Shown in pieces: positions 8,439 to 18,241 of a DNA stretch of 64,000 bases (position 1 is the first letter of the stretch; every line of letters starts with the position of its first letter). A model generated the notes under the pieces. The model saw only the letters and a program-made list of their open reading frames with translations, did no database searches and had not been told where the DNA came from. Both the position numbers and the translations under genes were made by a program. Source of the DNA: Pseudescherichia sp031979925 (lineage in GTDB: Bacteria > Pseudomonadota > Gammaproteobacteria > Enterobacterales > Enterobacteriaceae); assembly GCF_031979925.1 (NCBI RefSeq), contig NZ_DALZFB010000003.1:1-64000 (forward strand), given 5' to 3'.

Positions 8439-10898
8439 TTACGCAGCTTCGATTTTGCGCACTTTCTCCGGCAGGGCAGGGAGCAGTGGCCTGACCGGTT
8501 GGGTAGCCAGCGCGTCTGCCTCGAAGTCATCAACGTTGATGCTGCGCAGTCGGCTCTCCTCGGCTTTGATCAGGATCCGCGCTTCGTCATAGTCGATAAT
8601 TCCCTGGGCCAGCGCGTCGTTGGCCAGCGTATCCAGACGGGTAAAGGGCAGATTCTTACCGATCTCTTTACAGATACGCTGATGAATCGGATCCGCAGCG
8701 ATGACGTCCAGCAGCGCATCCTCCAGCAGGCCAACCGGGTTATGCTCGCTGGCGGTCAGGTACTGACCGCGACCAATGCGGGAGCGGGTAGCGCAAGGCG
8801 TTTGCAGGATCTTCGCCACAGCATGGTCCAGCTTGTCCGACGGGGCAAGGTAGTGACGCCCGGTAGGGAAGATGGTCGCGCGAAGCAGGGCGGCAACGCC
8901 GCGGTTCGGGAAGTTGGCCAGCAGGTCATCCATCGCCTGCTCTGCTTTATAGATCGCATCCTGCACGCCCCAGTGAACCAGCGGCAGATCGGCTTCGTGG
9001 CGGCCTTCGTCGTCATAACGTTTCAGCGTCGCGCTGGCGAGGAAGATCTGGCTCAGAATATCCCCCAGCCGCGCCGAGATACGTTCGCGACGTTTCAGGC
9101 TGCCGCCCAGCACCGCCATCGAGACATCTGACAGCATCGCCAGGTTGGCGCTCAGACGGTTAAGGTGCTGATAGTAGCGGCGGGTGGCATCTCCGGTTGG
9201 CGTGCTGCTGGTCAGGCCGCGAGTCAGGCCAAGCCAGAAGCTACGTACCGTGTTGCTACCCACGTGGCCGATGTGTTTAAACAGCAGCTTGTCGAAGGCG
9301 TTAAGATCGTTGCTCTGGGCAGCAGCCATCTCATCCAGCACATAAGGATGGCAGCGGATTGCGCCCTGACCGAAGATCATCATGCTGCGGGTAAGAATGT
9401 TCGCCCCTTCAACGGTGATAGCGATCGGTGCGCCCTGATAAACGCGGGCCAGGAAGTTGCTCTCGCCAAGCATAATGCCTTTCCCGCCAGCAATATCCAT
9501 GGCGTCAATAATCGACTGCTGGCCGCGATGGGTGCAGTGGTACTTTACGATAGCAGAGAGTACCGCGGGTTTTTCACCGAGCACAATGGCGTAGGTGATC
9601 AGCGACGCGGCAGCATCCATCACGTAGGCGTTACCAGCAATGCGCGCCAGCGGCTCTTCGATCCCCTCCATCTTACCGATGGCGATGCGGAACTGACGAC
9701 GAATGCGCGCGTAAGCGCCGATGCCCATCGCAGCAGACTTCAGGCCGCCGGTAGAGTTGGACGGCAGAGTAATACCGCGACCTACCGACAGACACTCCAC
9801 CAGCATCCGCCAGCCCTGGCCAGCCATTTTCGGTCCGCCGATGATGTAGTCAATCGGCACAAAGATATCCTGACCGCGGGTCGGGCCGTTCTGGAACGGA
9901 ACGTTAAGCGGGAAGTGGCGGCGGCCAATTTCTACGCCGGGCGTGCTGGTGGGGATCAGGGCGCAGGTAATACCCAACTCTTCGTCTCCACCCAGTAGTT
10001 TTTCCGGGTCGGAGAGCTTAAAGGCCAGGCCCAGCACGGTCGCAATAGGGGCCAAAGTGATATAGCGTTTGTTCCAGGTCAGGCGCATACCGAGCACCTG
10101 CTCACCCTGCCACTCACCCATGCACACCACGCCGGTATCCGGAATAGCACCGGCATCAGAACCCGCTTCCGGGCTGGTCAGGGCAAAGCAGGGGATCTCT
10201 TCCCCACGCGCCAGGCGCGGCAAGTAGTGGTTCTTCTGCTCTTCGGTGCCGTAGTGTTGCAGCAGCTCGCCCGGGCCTAAGGAGTTAGGCACGCCGACGG
10301 TGATGGCCAGAATGCCGGAGACGCCGGAGAGCTTCTGCAGCACGCGAGACTGGGCGTAGGCGGAGAACTCGAGGCCGCCGTACTCTTTTTTAATGATCAT
10401 CGCAAAGAAGCGGTGCTCTTTCAGGTATGCCCACAGCTCGGGCGGCAGGTCGGCCATCTCATGGGTGATCTGAAAATCATTAGCCATGCGGCAGGCCTCT
10501 TCTACCGGCCCGTCGATAAACGCCTGCTCTTCAGCGGTCAGACGCGGCTGCGGATAGCTATGCAGCTTTTTCCAGTCCGGATTGCCACGGAACAGATCGC
10601 CTTCCCACCATGTAGTCCCGGCGTCGATCGCCTCTTTCTCGGTGCGTGACATAGGCGGCATCACTTTACGGAAGCCGCGAAACACCGGGGCGGAGATCAT
10701 CGATTTACGCATCGCGGGCAGGTTAAACGGCACCAGCATAATTGCCAGCGGCACCAGCACCCAGATGGACCACAGGCCGGAAACGCCAAGCGCGGCGGTC
10801 CAGGCCAATAAAATCAGGCTACTCAAAAACAGACTGACACGGTGGTAAAACAGCGCGCCAATCAGTACCACGGTTGCGACAAGACTCAACATCATCAT
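8439..10898 (-). CDS. fadE: Acyl-CoA dehydrogenase FadE
   Basis: 819 residues from the ATG at 10898, which has GGAG nine bases upstream (a TTG at 10904 is too close to it). Two N-terminal membrane segments cover roughly residues 1-50. The acyl-CoA dehydrogenase core follows, with the flavin/substrate segments CFALTSPEAGSDAG and WNKRYITLA and the C-terminal FadE-specific extension. It carries out the first step of fatty acid beta-oxidation, acyl-CoA to trans-2-enoyl-CoA. A FadR-like operator lies just upstream. Confidence 0.97.
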   Translation of the reverse strand: MMMLSLVATVVLIGALFYHRVSLFLSSLILLAWTAALGVSGLWSIWVLVPLAIMLVPFNLPAMRKSMISAPVFRGFRKVMPPMSRTEKEAIDAGTTWWEGDLFRGNPDWKKLHSYPQPRLTAEEQAFIDGPVEEACRMANDFQITHEMADLPPELWAYLKEHRFFAMIIKKEYGGLEFSAYAQSRVLQKLSGVSGILAITVGVPNSLGPGELLQHYGTEEQKNHYLPRLARGEEIPCFALTSPEAGSDAGAIPDTGVVCMGEWQGEQVLGMRLTWNKRYITLAPIATVLGLAFKLSDPEKLLGGDEELGITCALIPTSTPGVEIGRRHFPLNVPFQNGPTRGQDIFVPIDYIIGGPKMAGQGWRMLVECLSVGRGITLPSNSTGGLKSAAMGIGAYARIRRQFRIAIGKMEGIEEPLARIAGNAYVMDAAASLITYAIVLGEKPAVLSAIVKYHCTHRGQQSIIDAMDIAGGKGIMLGESNFLARVYQGAPIAITVEGANILTRSMMIFGQGAIRCHPYVLDEMAAAQSNDLNAFDKLLFKHIGHVGSNTVRSFWLGLTRGLTSSTPTGDATRRYYQHLNRLSANLAMLSDVSMAVLGGSLKRRERISARLGDILSQIFLASATLKRYDDEGRHEADLPLVHWGVQDAIYKAEQAMDDLLANFPNRGVAALLRATIFPTGRHYLAPSDKLDHAVAKILQTPCATRSRIGRGQYLTASEHNPVGLLEDALLDVIAADPIHQRICKEIGKNLPFTRLDTLANDALAQGIIDYDEARILIKAEESRLRSINVDDFEADALATQPVRPLLPALPEKVRKIEAA

Positions 10899-10920
10899 AA
10901 ACAATTGCTCCCTGGCTTGT

Positions 10921-10937
10921 AGGAGGTCTGACCACTT
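10921..10937 (-). promoter_or_regulatory. Candidate FadR operator of fadE
   Basis: AGGAGGTCTGACCACTT resembles the FadR consensus built on the GGTCNGACC core and sits 22 bases upstream of the fadE start. FadR repression of fad genes is established; this match is by eye. Confidence 0.65.
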
Positions 10938-11135
10938 TAGATGTTATTGTTGTAGTGGATGACACTATATTTAGCAATGTGTTTACAAAGTAATTACAAC
11001 CTGGTTCACATTGTTGATAGCGATGATGGCACGTATACCTAAAACGCCCGGTGATAAGTATGGCTTTAGCTTCTCGCGTATGGCGCTATCCGGTAAACTG
11101 CGCACGTAAAATTCATCTAGTCTGAAGGACATCTT

Positions 11136-11717
11136 ATGTACCAGGATCTGATTCGTAACGAATTGAATGAAGCGGCGGAGACGCTGGCTAACTTTCTGCA
11201 GGATGACGCCAATATCCACGCTATCCAGCGCGCAGCGGTGCTGCTGGCCGACAGCTTCAAAGCCGGTGGCAAAGTGCTCTCCTGCGGTAACGGCGGCTCA
11301 CACTGTGATGCGATGCATTTTGCTGAAGAGCTGACTGGTCGCTATCGTGAGAACCGTCCGGGCTACCCGGCCATCGCTATCTCTGATGTCAGCCACATCT
11401 CCTGCGTCGGTAACGATTTTGGCTACGACTACATCTTCTCCCGCTATGTGGAAGCGGTAGGCCGCGAGGGCGACGTGCTGCTGGGCATCTCCACCTCCGG
11501 CAACTCCAGCAATGTGATCAAAGCGATCGACGCTGCGCGCGCTAAAGGGATGAAGGTGATTACCCTGACCGGTAAAGACGGCGGCAAAATGGCCGGCAGC
11601 GCTGACATCGAGATCCGCGTTCCGCACTTTGGCTACGCCGACCGCATTCAGGAAATTCATATCAAAGTGATCCACATCTTGATTCAGCTGATTGAAAAAG
11701 AGATGGTTAAAGCTTAA
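11136..11717 (+). CDS. gmhA: Sedoheptulose 7-phosphate isomerase GmhA
   Basis: 193 residues forming one SIS domain, with the phosphosugar-binding serine stretches SCGNGGSHCDAMHFAEEL and GISTSGNSSNV. It makes D-glycero-D-manno-heptose 7-phosphate, the first step of LPS inner-core heptose synthesis. Near-identical to remembered E. coli GmhA (LpcA). Confidence 0.97.
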   Translation: MYQDLIRNELNEAAETLANFLQDDANIHAIQRAAVLLADSFKAGGKVLSCGNGGSHCDAMHFAEELTGRYRENRPGYPAIAISDVSHISCVGNDFGYDYIFSRYVEAVGREGDVLLGISTSGNSSNVIKAIDAARAKGMKVITLTGKDGGKMAGSADIEIRVPHFGYADRIQEIHIKVIHILIQLIEKEMVKA

Positions 11718-11763
11718 GACGTCTTACGGGGGCCTGGCCCCCGATGAGCTGTGGAGGTGTTGT

Positions 11764-12531
11764 ATGTGCGAACTGCTCGGGATGAGCGCCAATGTGCCGA
11801 CGGATATTTGCTTTAGTTTTACCGGGCTGGTTCAGCGCGGTGGGGGAACCGGGCCGCATAAAGATGGCTGGGGCATTACCTTTTACGAAGGCAAAGGCTG
11901 TCGCACGTTCAAGGATCCACAGCCCAGCTATAACTCACCGATAGCGAAACTGGTTCAGGACTACCCGATCAAATCCTGCTCGGTGGTGGCCCATATTCGC
12001 CAGGCCAACCGGGGAGAGGTATCGCTGGAGAATACGCACCCCTTTACCCGCGAGCTGTGGGGACGCAACTGGACCTACGCCCACAATGGCCAACTGACGG
12101 GCTACAAAACGCTGGAGACCGGCAACTTTCGTCCAGTTGGCGAGACCGACAGCGAGAAGGCGTTTTGCTGGCTGCTGCATAAGCTCACCGCACGCTATCC
12201 GCGCACGCCGGGCAATATGGCGGCGGTATTTAAGTACATTGCGACGCTGGCAGGGGAGCTGCGTGAGAAGGGCGTGTTCAATATGCTGCTGTCGGATGGG
12301 CGCTATGTGATGGCGTTCTGCTCCACCAACCTGTTCTGGATCACCCGTCGGGCGCCGTTTGGCGTGGCGAAGCTGCTGGATCAGGATGTTGAGATCGACT
12401 TTCAAAAAGAGACCACGCCTAATGACGTGGTCTCCGTAATTGCTACCCAGCCGCTTACCGGCAATGAAACCTGGCATAAAATCATGCCAGGGGAGTGGGT
12501 GCTATTTTGCCTCGGGGAGCGTGTAGTTTGA
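11764..12531 (+). CDS. yafJ: Class II glutamine amidotransferase-like protein YafJ
   Basis: 255 residues from the ATG at 11764, which follows GGAGG; a longer frame starting inside gmhA has no support. The N-terminal catalytic Cys2 (MCELLGMSAN) becomes the nucleophile after Met removal, and the Ntn-hydrolase signatures VVAHIRQAN and YAHNGQL are present. The partner synthase domain is unknown. Its last 30 bases overlap the 3' end of dpaA on the other strand. Confidence 0.9.
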   Translation: MCELLGMSANVPTDICFSFTGLVQRGGGTGPHKDGWGITFYEGKGCRTFKDPQPSYNSPIAKLVQDYPIKSCSVVAHIRQANRGEVSLENTHPFTRELWGRNWTYAHNGQLTGYKTLETGNFRPVGETDSEKAFCWLLHKLTARYPRTPGNMAAVFKYIATLAGELREKGVFNMLLSDGRYVMAFCSTNLFWITRRAPFGVAKLLDQDVEIDFQKETTPNDVVSVIATQPLTGNETWHKIMPGEWVLFCLGERVV

Positions 12532-13245
12532 TGCCAGCTGAGGCTGGATCGCGCCATTGCTCTTAAGCGGCTTGCTCACCACGTAACGACCATTCACCAC
12601 CGAGACCACCGGCGGCTGGTGAAGGGTATTAAAGTAGTCATAGCCGGGCTTCAGCTGATTCCAGAAGTCTGCATAGTACGAGTTCTTATGGCGCGCCATG
12701 TTGGCGTCGGTCATGCGGAACGGATAGATGCTTACCTGCACGCCCGGCTGGCCAAAGACCAGCGCGCCGGTCACAAACTGGAAGATCTCATCGATGCCGG
12801 AGTCGGTCATGGCGTAGCAGCCCACCGAGACGCATGCGCCGTGGATCATCAGATACTTACCTTCATAGCCGTGCGAGCGATCGTAGGCGTTAGGGAAGCC
12901 GATATTGATCGCCTTATAGAACCGGCTGTCCGGTTTAAGCTGGCTGCGCTGAACGGTATAGAACCCTTCCGGGCTTTTGAAGTCGCCCTGGCGCTGTTTC
13001 GGACCGAGGCCGCCGGAGTAGTTACAGATCTTGTAGCTATCCATCAGCTGATACTGCTCGCCCATCTTGACGTACAGCTCAAGCGTGCGCTCTTCCTTGA
13101 AGATCTGGATATAGACCGGAGAACCCATTAACTGCTGCTTATATTCTCTACTAACGGGCGTTGTTGAGCTGTTGCTGCTGAGCAGGCCAGCAAACGAGAC
13201 GCACGGTATTGTAAGCATCGCAATGAATAATGCGATTATGCGCAT
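12502..13245 (-). CDS. dpaA: Peptidoglycan meso-DAP amidase DpaA (YafK, LdtF), YkuD fold
   Basis: 247 residues with a 19-residue signal peptide (ending CVSFAG) and an L,D-transpeptidase YkuD domain. The catalytic signature is MIHGACVSVGCYAMTD, with the active cysteine in GC. In E. coli the protein releases Braun's lipoprotein Lpp from peptidoglycan rather than cross-linking it. Convergent with yafJ. Confidence 0.9.
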   Translation of the reverse strand: MRIIALFIAMLTIPCVSFAGLLSSNSSTTPVSREYKQQLMGSPVYIQIFKEERTLELYVKMGEQYQLMDSYKICNYSGGLGPKQRQGDFKSPEGFYTVQRSQLKPDSRFYKAINIGFPNAYDRSHGYEGKYLMIHGACVSVGCYAMTDSGIDEIFQFVTGALVFGQPGVQVSIYPFRMTDANMARHKNSYYADFWNQLKPGYDYFNTLHQPPVVSVVNGRYVVSKPLKSNGAIQPQLASNYTLPEAK

Positions 13246-13471
13246 ACTACTTGTTCCTTGATAAAGCGGTTACCACATTGCCAGGACGGCAAAAGAGATC
13301 CGAAATCAGACTAATCTGTATTAGGAGCGCTCACATTAGCACCCCGGTATTTTTTCGCAAGCCCGCCAGGCGGAGTTTACAAATTGTTTTGCTCAGGCTC
13401 CATCATACCGATATCAGAGGCCGTTGGCTAAGCTTCTGCATAAGCGATGCTTCTCATTTGATCAATAAAAG

Positions 13472-13487
13472 CTGTATACTTATCCAG
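13472..13487 (+). promoter_or_regulatory. LexA box of dinB
   Basis: CTGTATACTTATCCAG has the CTG-N10-CAG form and is nearly the same as the E. coli dinB box. It lies 33 bases upstream of the start codon, indicating SOS control. Confidence 0.9.
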
Positions 13488-13520
13488 TGAAGGCAGAGAC
13501 TTCCCAGGCAAAATAAGCAG

Positions 13521-14576
13521 ATGCGAAAAATAATACACGTTGATATGGACTGCTTTTTCGCAGCGGTTGAGATGCGCGACAATCCCGCCCTGCGAGATAT
13601 CCCTATCGCCATCGGTGGTAGCCGGGAGCGGCGGGGCGTGATCAGCACCGCTAACTACCCGGCGCGTAAGTTTGGCGTACGCAGCGCGATGCCTACTGGC
13701 ATGGCGCTCAAGCTCTGTCCCCATCTTACTCTGCTGCCGGGTCGTTTCGACGCCTATAAAGAAGCCTCGCGCCATATTCAGGCGATCTTCTCCCGCTACA
13801 CGTCGCGCATTGAACCTCTCTCGCTGGATGAAGCCTTTCTCGATGTGACCGACAGCGTGCACTGTCACGGCTCCGCCACCCTGATGGCTCAGGAGATCCG
13901 CCAGACTATTTTTAACGAGCTACAGCTCACCGCCTCGGCGGGCATTGCGCCGGTGAAGTTTCTGGCAAAGATCGCCTCGGATCTCAACAAGCCCAACGGC
14001 CAGTATGTGATCACCCCGGACGAGGTCCCGGCGTTCCTGAAGACGCTGCCGTTGTCAAAAATTCCGGGCGTTGGCAAAGTCTCGGCTGGCAAGCTGGAGA
14101 GTCTCGGCCTGCGCACCTGTGAGGACGTGCAGAAGAGCGATCTCGCCATGCTCCTGAAGCGCTTCGGCAAGTTTGGCCGGGTGCTGTGGGAGCGCAGCCA
14201 GGGGATCGACGAGCGGGAGATCACCGGCGAGCGGCTGCGCAAGTCGGTGGGCGTGGAGCGCACTCTGGCAGAGGATATTCACGAGTGGGAGGAGTGCGTG
14301 GCGATTATCGAGCGCCTCTACCCGGAGCTGGAGCGGCGGCTGGCCGTCGTTAAGCCGGATCTGCTGATTGCTCGCCAGGGGGTGAAGCTCAAGTTTAACG
14401 ATTTCCAGCAGACCACCCAGGAGCACGTCTGGCCGCAGCTGAATAAAGAGGATCTGATCGCCACTGCCCGCAATGTGTGGGACGAACGCCGGGGAGAGCG
14501 CGGCGTGCGGCTGGTGGGGCTGCATGTGACGCTGCTCGATCCGCAGCTTGAAAGGCAGCTGGTTTTAGGTCTGTAA
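13521..14576 (+). CDS. dinB: DNA polymerase IV (Y family)
   Basis: 351 residues, the E. coli length. Catalytic acidic residues are present: D8 in HVDMDCFFAAVE and D103/E104 in SLDEAFLDVT. The helix-hairpin-helix motif KIPGVGKVSAGKLESLGL follows, and the C-terminal QLVLGL is the beta-clamp binding peptide. It performs error-prone and translesion synthesis under SOS control through the LexA box upstream. In K-12 yafNOP and prfH follow; here a REP element and pepD follow directly. Confidence 0.97.
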   Translation: MRKIIHVDMDCFFAAVEMRDNPALRDIPIAIGGSRERRGVISTANYPARKFGVRSAMPTGMALKLCPHLTLLPGRFDAYKEASRHIQAIFSRYTSRIEPLSLDEAFLDVTDSVHCHGSATLMAQEIRQTIFNELQLTASAGIAPVKFLAKIASDLNKPNGQYVITPDEVPAFLKTLPLSKIPGVGKVSAGKLESLGLRTCEDVQKSDLAMLLKRFGKFGRVLWERSQGIDEREITGERLRKSVGVERTLAEDIHEWEECVAIIERLYPELERRLAVVKPDLLIARQGVKLKFNDFQQTTQEHVWPQLNKEDLIATARNVWDERRGERGVRLVGLHVTLLDPQLERQLVLGL

Positions 14577-14580
14577 AAAA

Positions 14581-14656
14581 GCCCGGTGGCGGCTTCGCCT
14601 TACCGGGCCTACATCGTCGAACCGTAGGCCGGGTAAGCGCAGCGCCACCCGGCGTT
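14581..14656. repeat. REP/BIME element
   Basis: Two inverted REP units (GCCCGGTGGCGG...TACCGGGCC and GTAGGCCGGGTAAGCGCAGC...CACCCGGC) lie between the convergent genes dinB and pepD. Related units occur at 46226, 56736 and 62270. Confidence 0.88.
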
Positions 14657-14662
14657 TGCTAC

Positions 14663-16120
14663 TTACTTCGCCGGAATGGCTTTAAGCAGCTCGGTCAGCA
14701 GGGTCCAGTACTGGCCCACGCTCTCGATGTGAACCTGCTCATCCGGGGAGTGCGGACCGGTGATGGTCGGCCCGATAGAGACCATATCCATATCCGGGTA
14801 CGGCTTTTTAAACAGGCCGCACTCGAGACCGGCGTGGATCACCTGGATGTTCGGCGTTTTGTCGAACAGGCGCTGATAGGTTTCACGTACCAGCTGCATG
14901 ACCGGCGATTTCGCATCCGGCTGCCAGCCTGGGTAGCTGCCTTTTGCTGAGGTCTGCGCGCCCGCCAGCGTGCCTAACGACTCCAGCATGCTGACCACGT
15001 ACTCTTTACCGCTGTCGATCAGGGAGCGGATCAGGCAGATAATCTCTGCGCTCTCGTCTTCCATAGTGACCACACCCACGTTCAGGGAGGTTTCTACCAC
15101 GCCCTTCGCCACGTCAGAGTTGCGGATCACGCCGTTCGGGGTGGCGTTCAGCAGCTGCACGAAGGCGTCACGGGAAGCGGTCGTCAGCGCGGCTTTATCA
15201 GAGGCAACGCTCTCCAGCTGCACGGTCAGGTTCTTCTCTTTGATCGCCAGCTCGTTGCTCAGGATAGCCTGATACGCATCTGCCAGCGCCTTCAGCTGTT
15301 CAGCTTTGTCCGCTGCAACGGCAACGGTAGCAAAGGCTTCGCGCGGAATGGCGTTACGCAGCGTGCCGCCATTAAAGTCCAGCAGACGCAGATCCAGCTC
15401 GGCAGCGTGACCGGCCAGGAAACGTGCCAGCAGCTTGTTGGCATTGCCCAGACCGAGGTGGATATCACCACCGGAGTGGCCGCCTTTCAGGCCCTTCAGG
15501 GTCAGGCGGAAGGTCTCAAAGCCAGCGGGAACGGCTTCGCGGGAGAGGGCCAGGGTGGAGATAAAGTCGATGCCACCGGCGCAGCCCATGTAGATCTCAC
15601 CCTCTTCTTCAGAGTCGGTGTTGATCAGGATGTCGGCCTGTAACCAGCCAGCCTGCAGACCAAACGCGCCGTCCATACCGGCCTCTTCGGTCATGGTCAG
15701 CAGCACTTCCAGCGGGCCGTGGGCAACGGTGTCATCTGCCAGCACTGCCAGCGCAGAGGCCATGCCGATACCGTTATCCGCACCCAGGGTGGTGCCACGG
15801 GCTTTCACCCACTCGCCATCAATGTAGGGCTGAATCGGGTCGACGGTGAAGTCGTGCACGGTGTCATGGTTTTTCTGCGGCACCATATCCAGGTGCGCCT
15901 GTAATACGACCGGCTTGCGGTTTTCCATACCGGCGGTGGCAGGCTTGCGAATCAGGATATTGCCAACCTGGTCGCGCTCGGCATGAAAGCCTTTCTCTTT
16001 CGCCCAACCCATAACGTGTTCAGCAAGCTGTTCTTCATGATAAGAGGGGTGGGGAATAGAGCAGATCTTGGCAAAAATATCCCACAGCGGCTGGGGGGAT
16101 AGCTGAGACAGTTCAGACAT
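14663..16120 (-). CDS. pepD: Cytosol non-specific dipeptidase (peptidase D, M20)
   Basis: 485 residues from the ATG at 16120 (MSELSQLSPQPLW), equal to E. coli PepD; an in-frame extension to 16282 is unsupported. M20 metal-binding motifs are seen in QAHLDMVPQ, TLGADNGIG, TEEAGMDG and NTDSEEEGE. It cleaves Xaa-His and other dipeptides, including cysteinylglycine. Confidence 0.97.
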   Translation of the reverse strand: MSELSQLSPQPLWDIFAKICSIPHPSYHEEQLAEHVMGWAKEKGFHAERDQVGNILIRKPATAGMENRKPVVLQAHLDMVPQKNHDTVHDFTVDPIQPYIDGEWVKARGTTLGADNGIGMASALAVLADDTVAHGPLEVLLTMTEEAGMDGAFGLQAGWLQADILINTDSEEEGEIYMGCAGGIDFISTLALSREAVPAGFETFRLTLKGLKGGHSGGDIHLGLGNANKLLARFLAGHAAELDLRLLDFNGGTLRNAIPREAFATVAVAADKAEQLKALADAYQAILSNELAIKEKNLTVQLESVASDKAALTTASRDAFVQLLNATPNGVIRNSDVAKGVVETSLNVGVVTMEDESAEIICLIRSLIDSGKEYVVSMLESLGTLAGAQTSAKGSYPGWQPDAKSPVMQLVRETYQRLFDKTPNIQVIHAGLECGLFKKPYPDMDMVSIGPTITGPHSPDEQVHIESVGQYWTLLTELLKAIPAK

Positions 16121-16375
16121 AATGATTCTCCATGTCAATGGCCTGCAAAACAGAGGGGCAGGGCACAGGATTAGCGATAACAGAGCATCACGCGCTATGC
16201 GGGTGAGATAGAGGGAGAATACCACTTTATTGTCTGTCTGAGTGTGACACATGTAAAAAGCACAGGGCGGGCCGCGTAACACTGGTTTTTAGTGCGTCAG
16301 ATCTCTATAATCTCGCGCAACCCATTTTCCCCTGAACACATTTAAGCCGCTTTACAATAGGCTGGGACACTTCAC

Positions 16376-16834
16376 ATGAGCGAAAAATACGTCGTCACCT
16401 GGGACATGTTGCAAATTCACGCCCGCAAGCTGGCCGCGCGCCTGCTGCCGTCAGAACAGTGGAAAGGCATCATTGCCGTTAGCCGCGGTGGTTTAGTTCC
16501 GGCTGCCCTGCTGGCCCGTGAGCTGGGTATTCGCTATGTTGATACCGTTTGCATCTCCAGCTACGACCACGACAACCAGCGCGAGCTGAAAGTGCTGAAA
16601 CGTGCTGAAGGCGACGGTGAAGGCTTTATCGTGATTGACGATCTGGTAGATACCGGCGGTACCGCAGTCGCTATTCGTGACATGTATCCAAAAGCCCACT
16701 TCGTGACCATTTTCGCTAAGCCTGCCGGCCGCCCGCTGGTTGATGACTATGTAATCGATATCCCGCAGGATACCTGGATTGAGCAGCCGTGGGATATGGG
16801 CGTGGTCTTCGTACCGCCTATCTCTGGCCGCTAA
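16376..16834 (+). CDS. gpt: Xanthine-guanine phosphoribosyltransferase
   Basis: 152 residues. The PRPP-binding motif VIDDLVDTGGTAV is clear near residue 88, with the SRGGLVPA loop near residue 36. It salvages guanine, xanthine and hypoxanthine to nucleotides. Divergent from pepD, followed by its own terminator hairpin. Confidence 0.97.
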   Translation: MSEKYVVTWDMLQIHARKLAARLLPSEQWKGIIAVSRGGLVPAALLARELGIRYVDTVCISSYDHDNQRELKVLKRAEGDGEGFIVIDDLVDTGGTAVAIRDMYPKAHFVTIFAKPAGRPLVDDYVIDIPQDTWIEQPWDMGVVFVPPISGR

Positions 16835-16854
16835 GCCGCTTTTTTCTAAACTTT

Positions 16855-16876
16855 ACGCCCGGTTATGCCGGGCGTT
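16855..16876 (+). terminator. Terminator after gpt
   Basis: Stem ACGCCCGG / CCGGGCGT with a TTATG loop, then TCTGTTATTT. The T-run is weak. Confidence 0.65.
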
Positions 16877-16939
16877 CTGTTATTTGGCGCCCGGCAGGTT
16901 ACAATAGAGGAAGTGACGTAATCATGGAGGCTGCGCGCA

Positions 16940-18184
16940 ATGACCCAGGCTAACCTCAGCGAAACCCTGTTCAAACCCCGATTCAAACATCCCGAAACCT
17001 CGACGCTGGTCCGCCGTCTTCAGCGGGGCAACCCCCCGGCGATGGATTCCGCGCTGGACGGGGCCAGCGTTCCGCACTGGTATCGGCTGATCAACCGCCT
17101 GCTGTGGGTTTGGCGCGGGGTCGATCCACGTGAAATTCTTGACGTGCAGGCGCGGATCGTCATGAGCCAGGCCGAGCGTACCGACAGCGATCTCTATGAT
17201 ACGGTGGTGGGCTATCGCGGCGGCAACTGGATCTACGAGTGGGCGACCCAGGCGATGAAGTGGCAGCAGAAGGCCAGCCAGACCCAGGATGATGCCCTCA
17301 GTGGCCGCCAGTGGCTGCACGCCTCCAATCTCTACAGCATAGCCGCTTATCCGCATCTGAAAGGCGATGACCTGGCCGAGCAGGCGCAGGCCCTGGCAAA
17401 CCGCGCCTATGAAGAGGCTGCTCGTCGTTTGCCGGGTAAGCTGCGTGAGCTTGAGTTCGCCATTCCCGGCGGTTCGCCGCTGGTGGGCTTCCTGCACATG
17501 CCGAAAGGCGACGGCCCGTTCCCGACGGTGCTGGTATGCGGCGGTCTCGACAGCCTGCAAAGCGACTACTACAACCTGTTTGAGCGCTACTTTGCCCCGA
17601 ACGGCATCGCGATGCTGACTCTGGATATGCCGTCGATTGGCTTCTCGTCGAAGTGGAAGCTGACCCAGGACTCCAGCATGCTGCACCAGCACGTGCTGAA
17701 AGCGCTGCCGGACATTCCGTGGATCGATCACACCCGGGTAGCCGCCTTTGGCTTCCGCTTCGGGGCAAACGTTGCCGTACGCCTGGCCTATCTTGAGTCG
17801 CCGCGTCTGAAGGCGGTGGCCTGCCTCGGGCCTGTGGTGCACTCGCTGCTCACCGATCCTCAGCGCCTCAGCGGCGTGCCGGAGATGTACCTCGACGTAC
17901 TGGCCAGCTGTCTCGGGATGCATGATGCATCGGACGAGGCGCTGCGCGTGGAGCTGAACCGCTATTCATTAAAAACTCAGGGCCTGCTGGGACGACGCTG
18001 TCCGACACCGATGCTCTCTGGCTACTGGAAAAACGATCCCTTCAGTCCGGAAGAGGAGTCGCGGCTCATTGCCTCCTCCTCTGCCGACGGCAAGCTGCTG
18101 GAGATCCCCTTTAAGCCGGTTTACCGGAATTTTGATAAGTCTCTACAGGAAATTACTGCCTGGATGAAGCATAGATTGCGTTAA
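16940..18184 (+). CDS. frsA: Esterase FrsA
   Basis: 414 residues, the E. coli FrsA length. The alpha/beta-hydrolase half begins near residue 170, with VLVCGGLDSLQSD as the first strand-loop and AFGFRFGANVAVRLA in the nucleophile-elbow position. There the expected Ser is an Arg-Phe sequence, as in other FrsA proteins. It has been linked to the fermentation/respiration balance through IIA-Glc in E. coli. It lies between gpt and crl as expected. A 333-codon antisense frame over it is a shadow. Confidence 0.93.
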   Translation: MTQANLSETLFKPRFKHPETSTLVRRLQRGNPPAMDSALDGASVPHWYRLINRLLWVWRGVDPREILDVQARIVMSQAERTDSDLYDTVVGYRGGNWIYEWATQAMKWQQKASQTQDDALSGRQWLHASNLYSIAAYPHLKGDDLAEQAQALANRAYEEAARRLPGKLRELEFAIPGGSPLVGFLHMPKGDGPFPTVLVCGGLDSLQSDYYNLFERYFAPNGIAMLTLDMPSIGFSSKWKLTQDSSMLHQHVLKALPDIPWIDHTRVAAFGFRFGANVAVRLAYLESPRLKAVACLGPVVHSLLTDPQRLSGVPEMYLDVLASCLGMHDASDEALRVELNRYSLKTQGLLGRRCPTPMLSGYWKNDPFSPEEESRLIASSSADGKLLEIPFKPVYRNFDKSLQEITAWMKHRLR

Positions 18185-18241
18185 TGCGTTGCTTAATTCC
18201 ATTGATTTGGTAAAACAGTTGCATCACAAAAGGAGATCGCA

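Noticed and set aside
9165..9998. 277-codon open frame on the plus strand inside fadE
   Set aside because: Shadow of fadE, no ribosome site or family features.
16121..16282. 54-residue extension of pepD
   Set aside because: Family proteins begin at MSELSQLSPQPLW; the extension has no homology.
16922..17923. 333-codon open frame on the minus strand over frsA
   Set aside because: It is antisense to the well-supported frsA gene and has a low-complexity His/Arg/Gln-rich translation with no family match.
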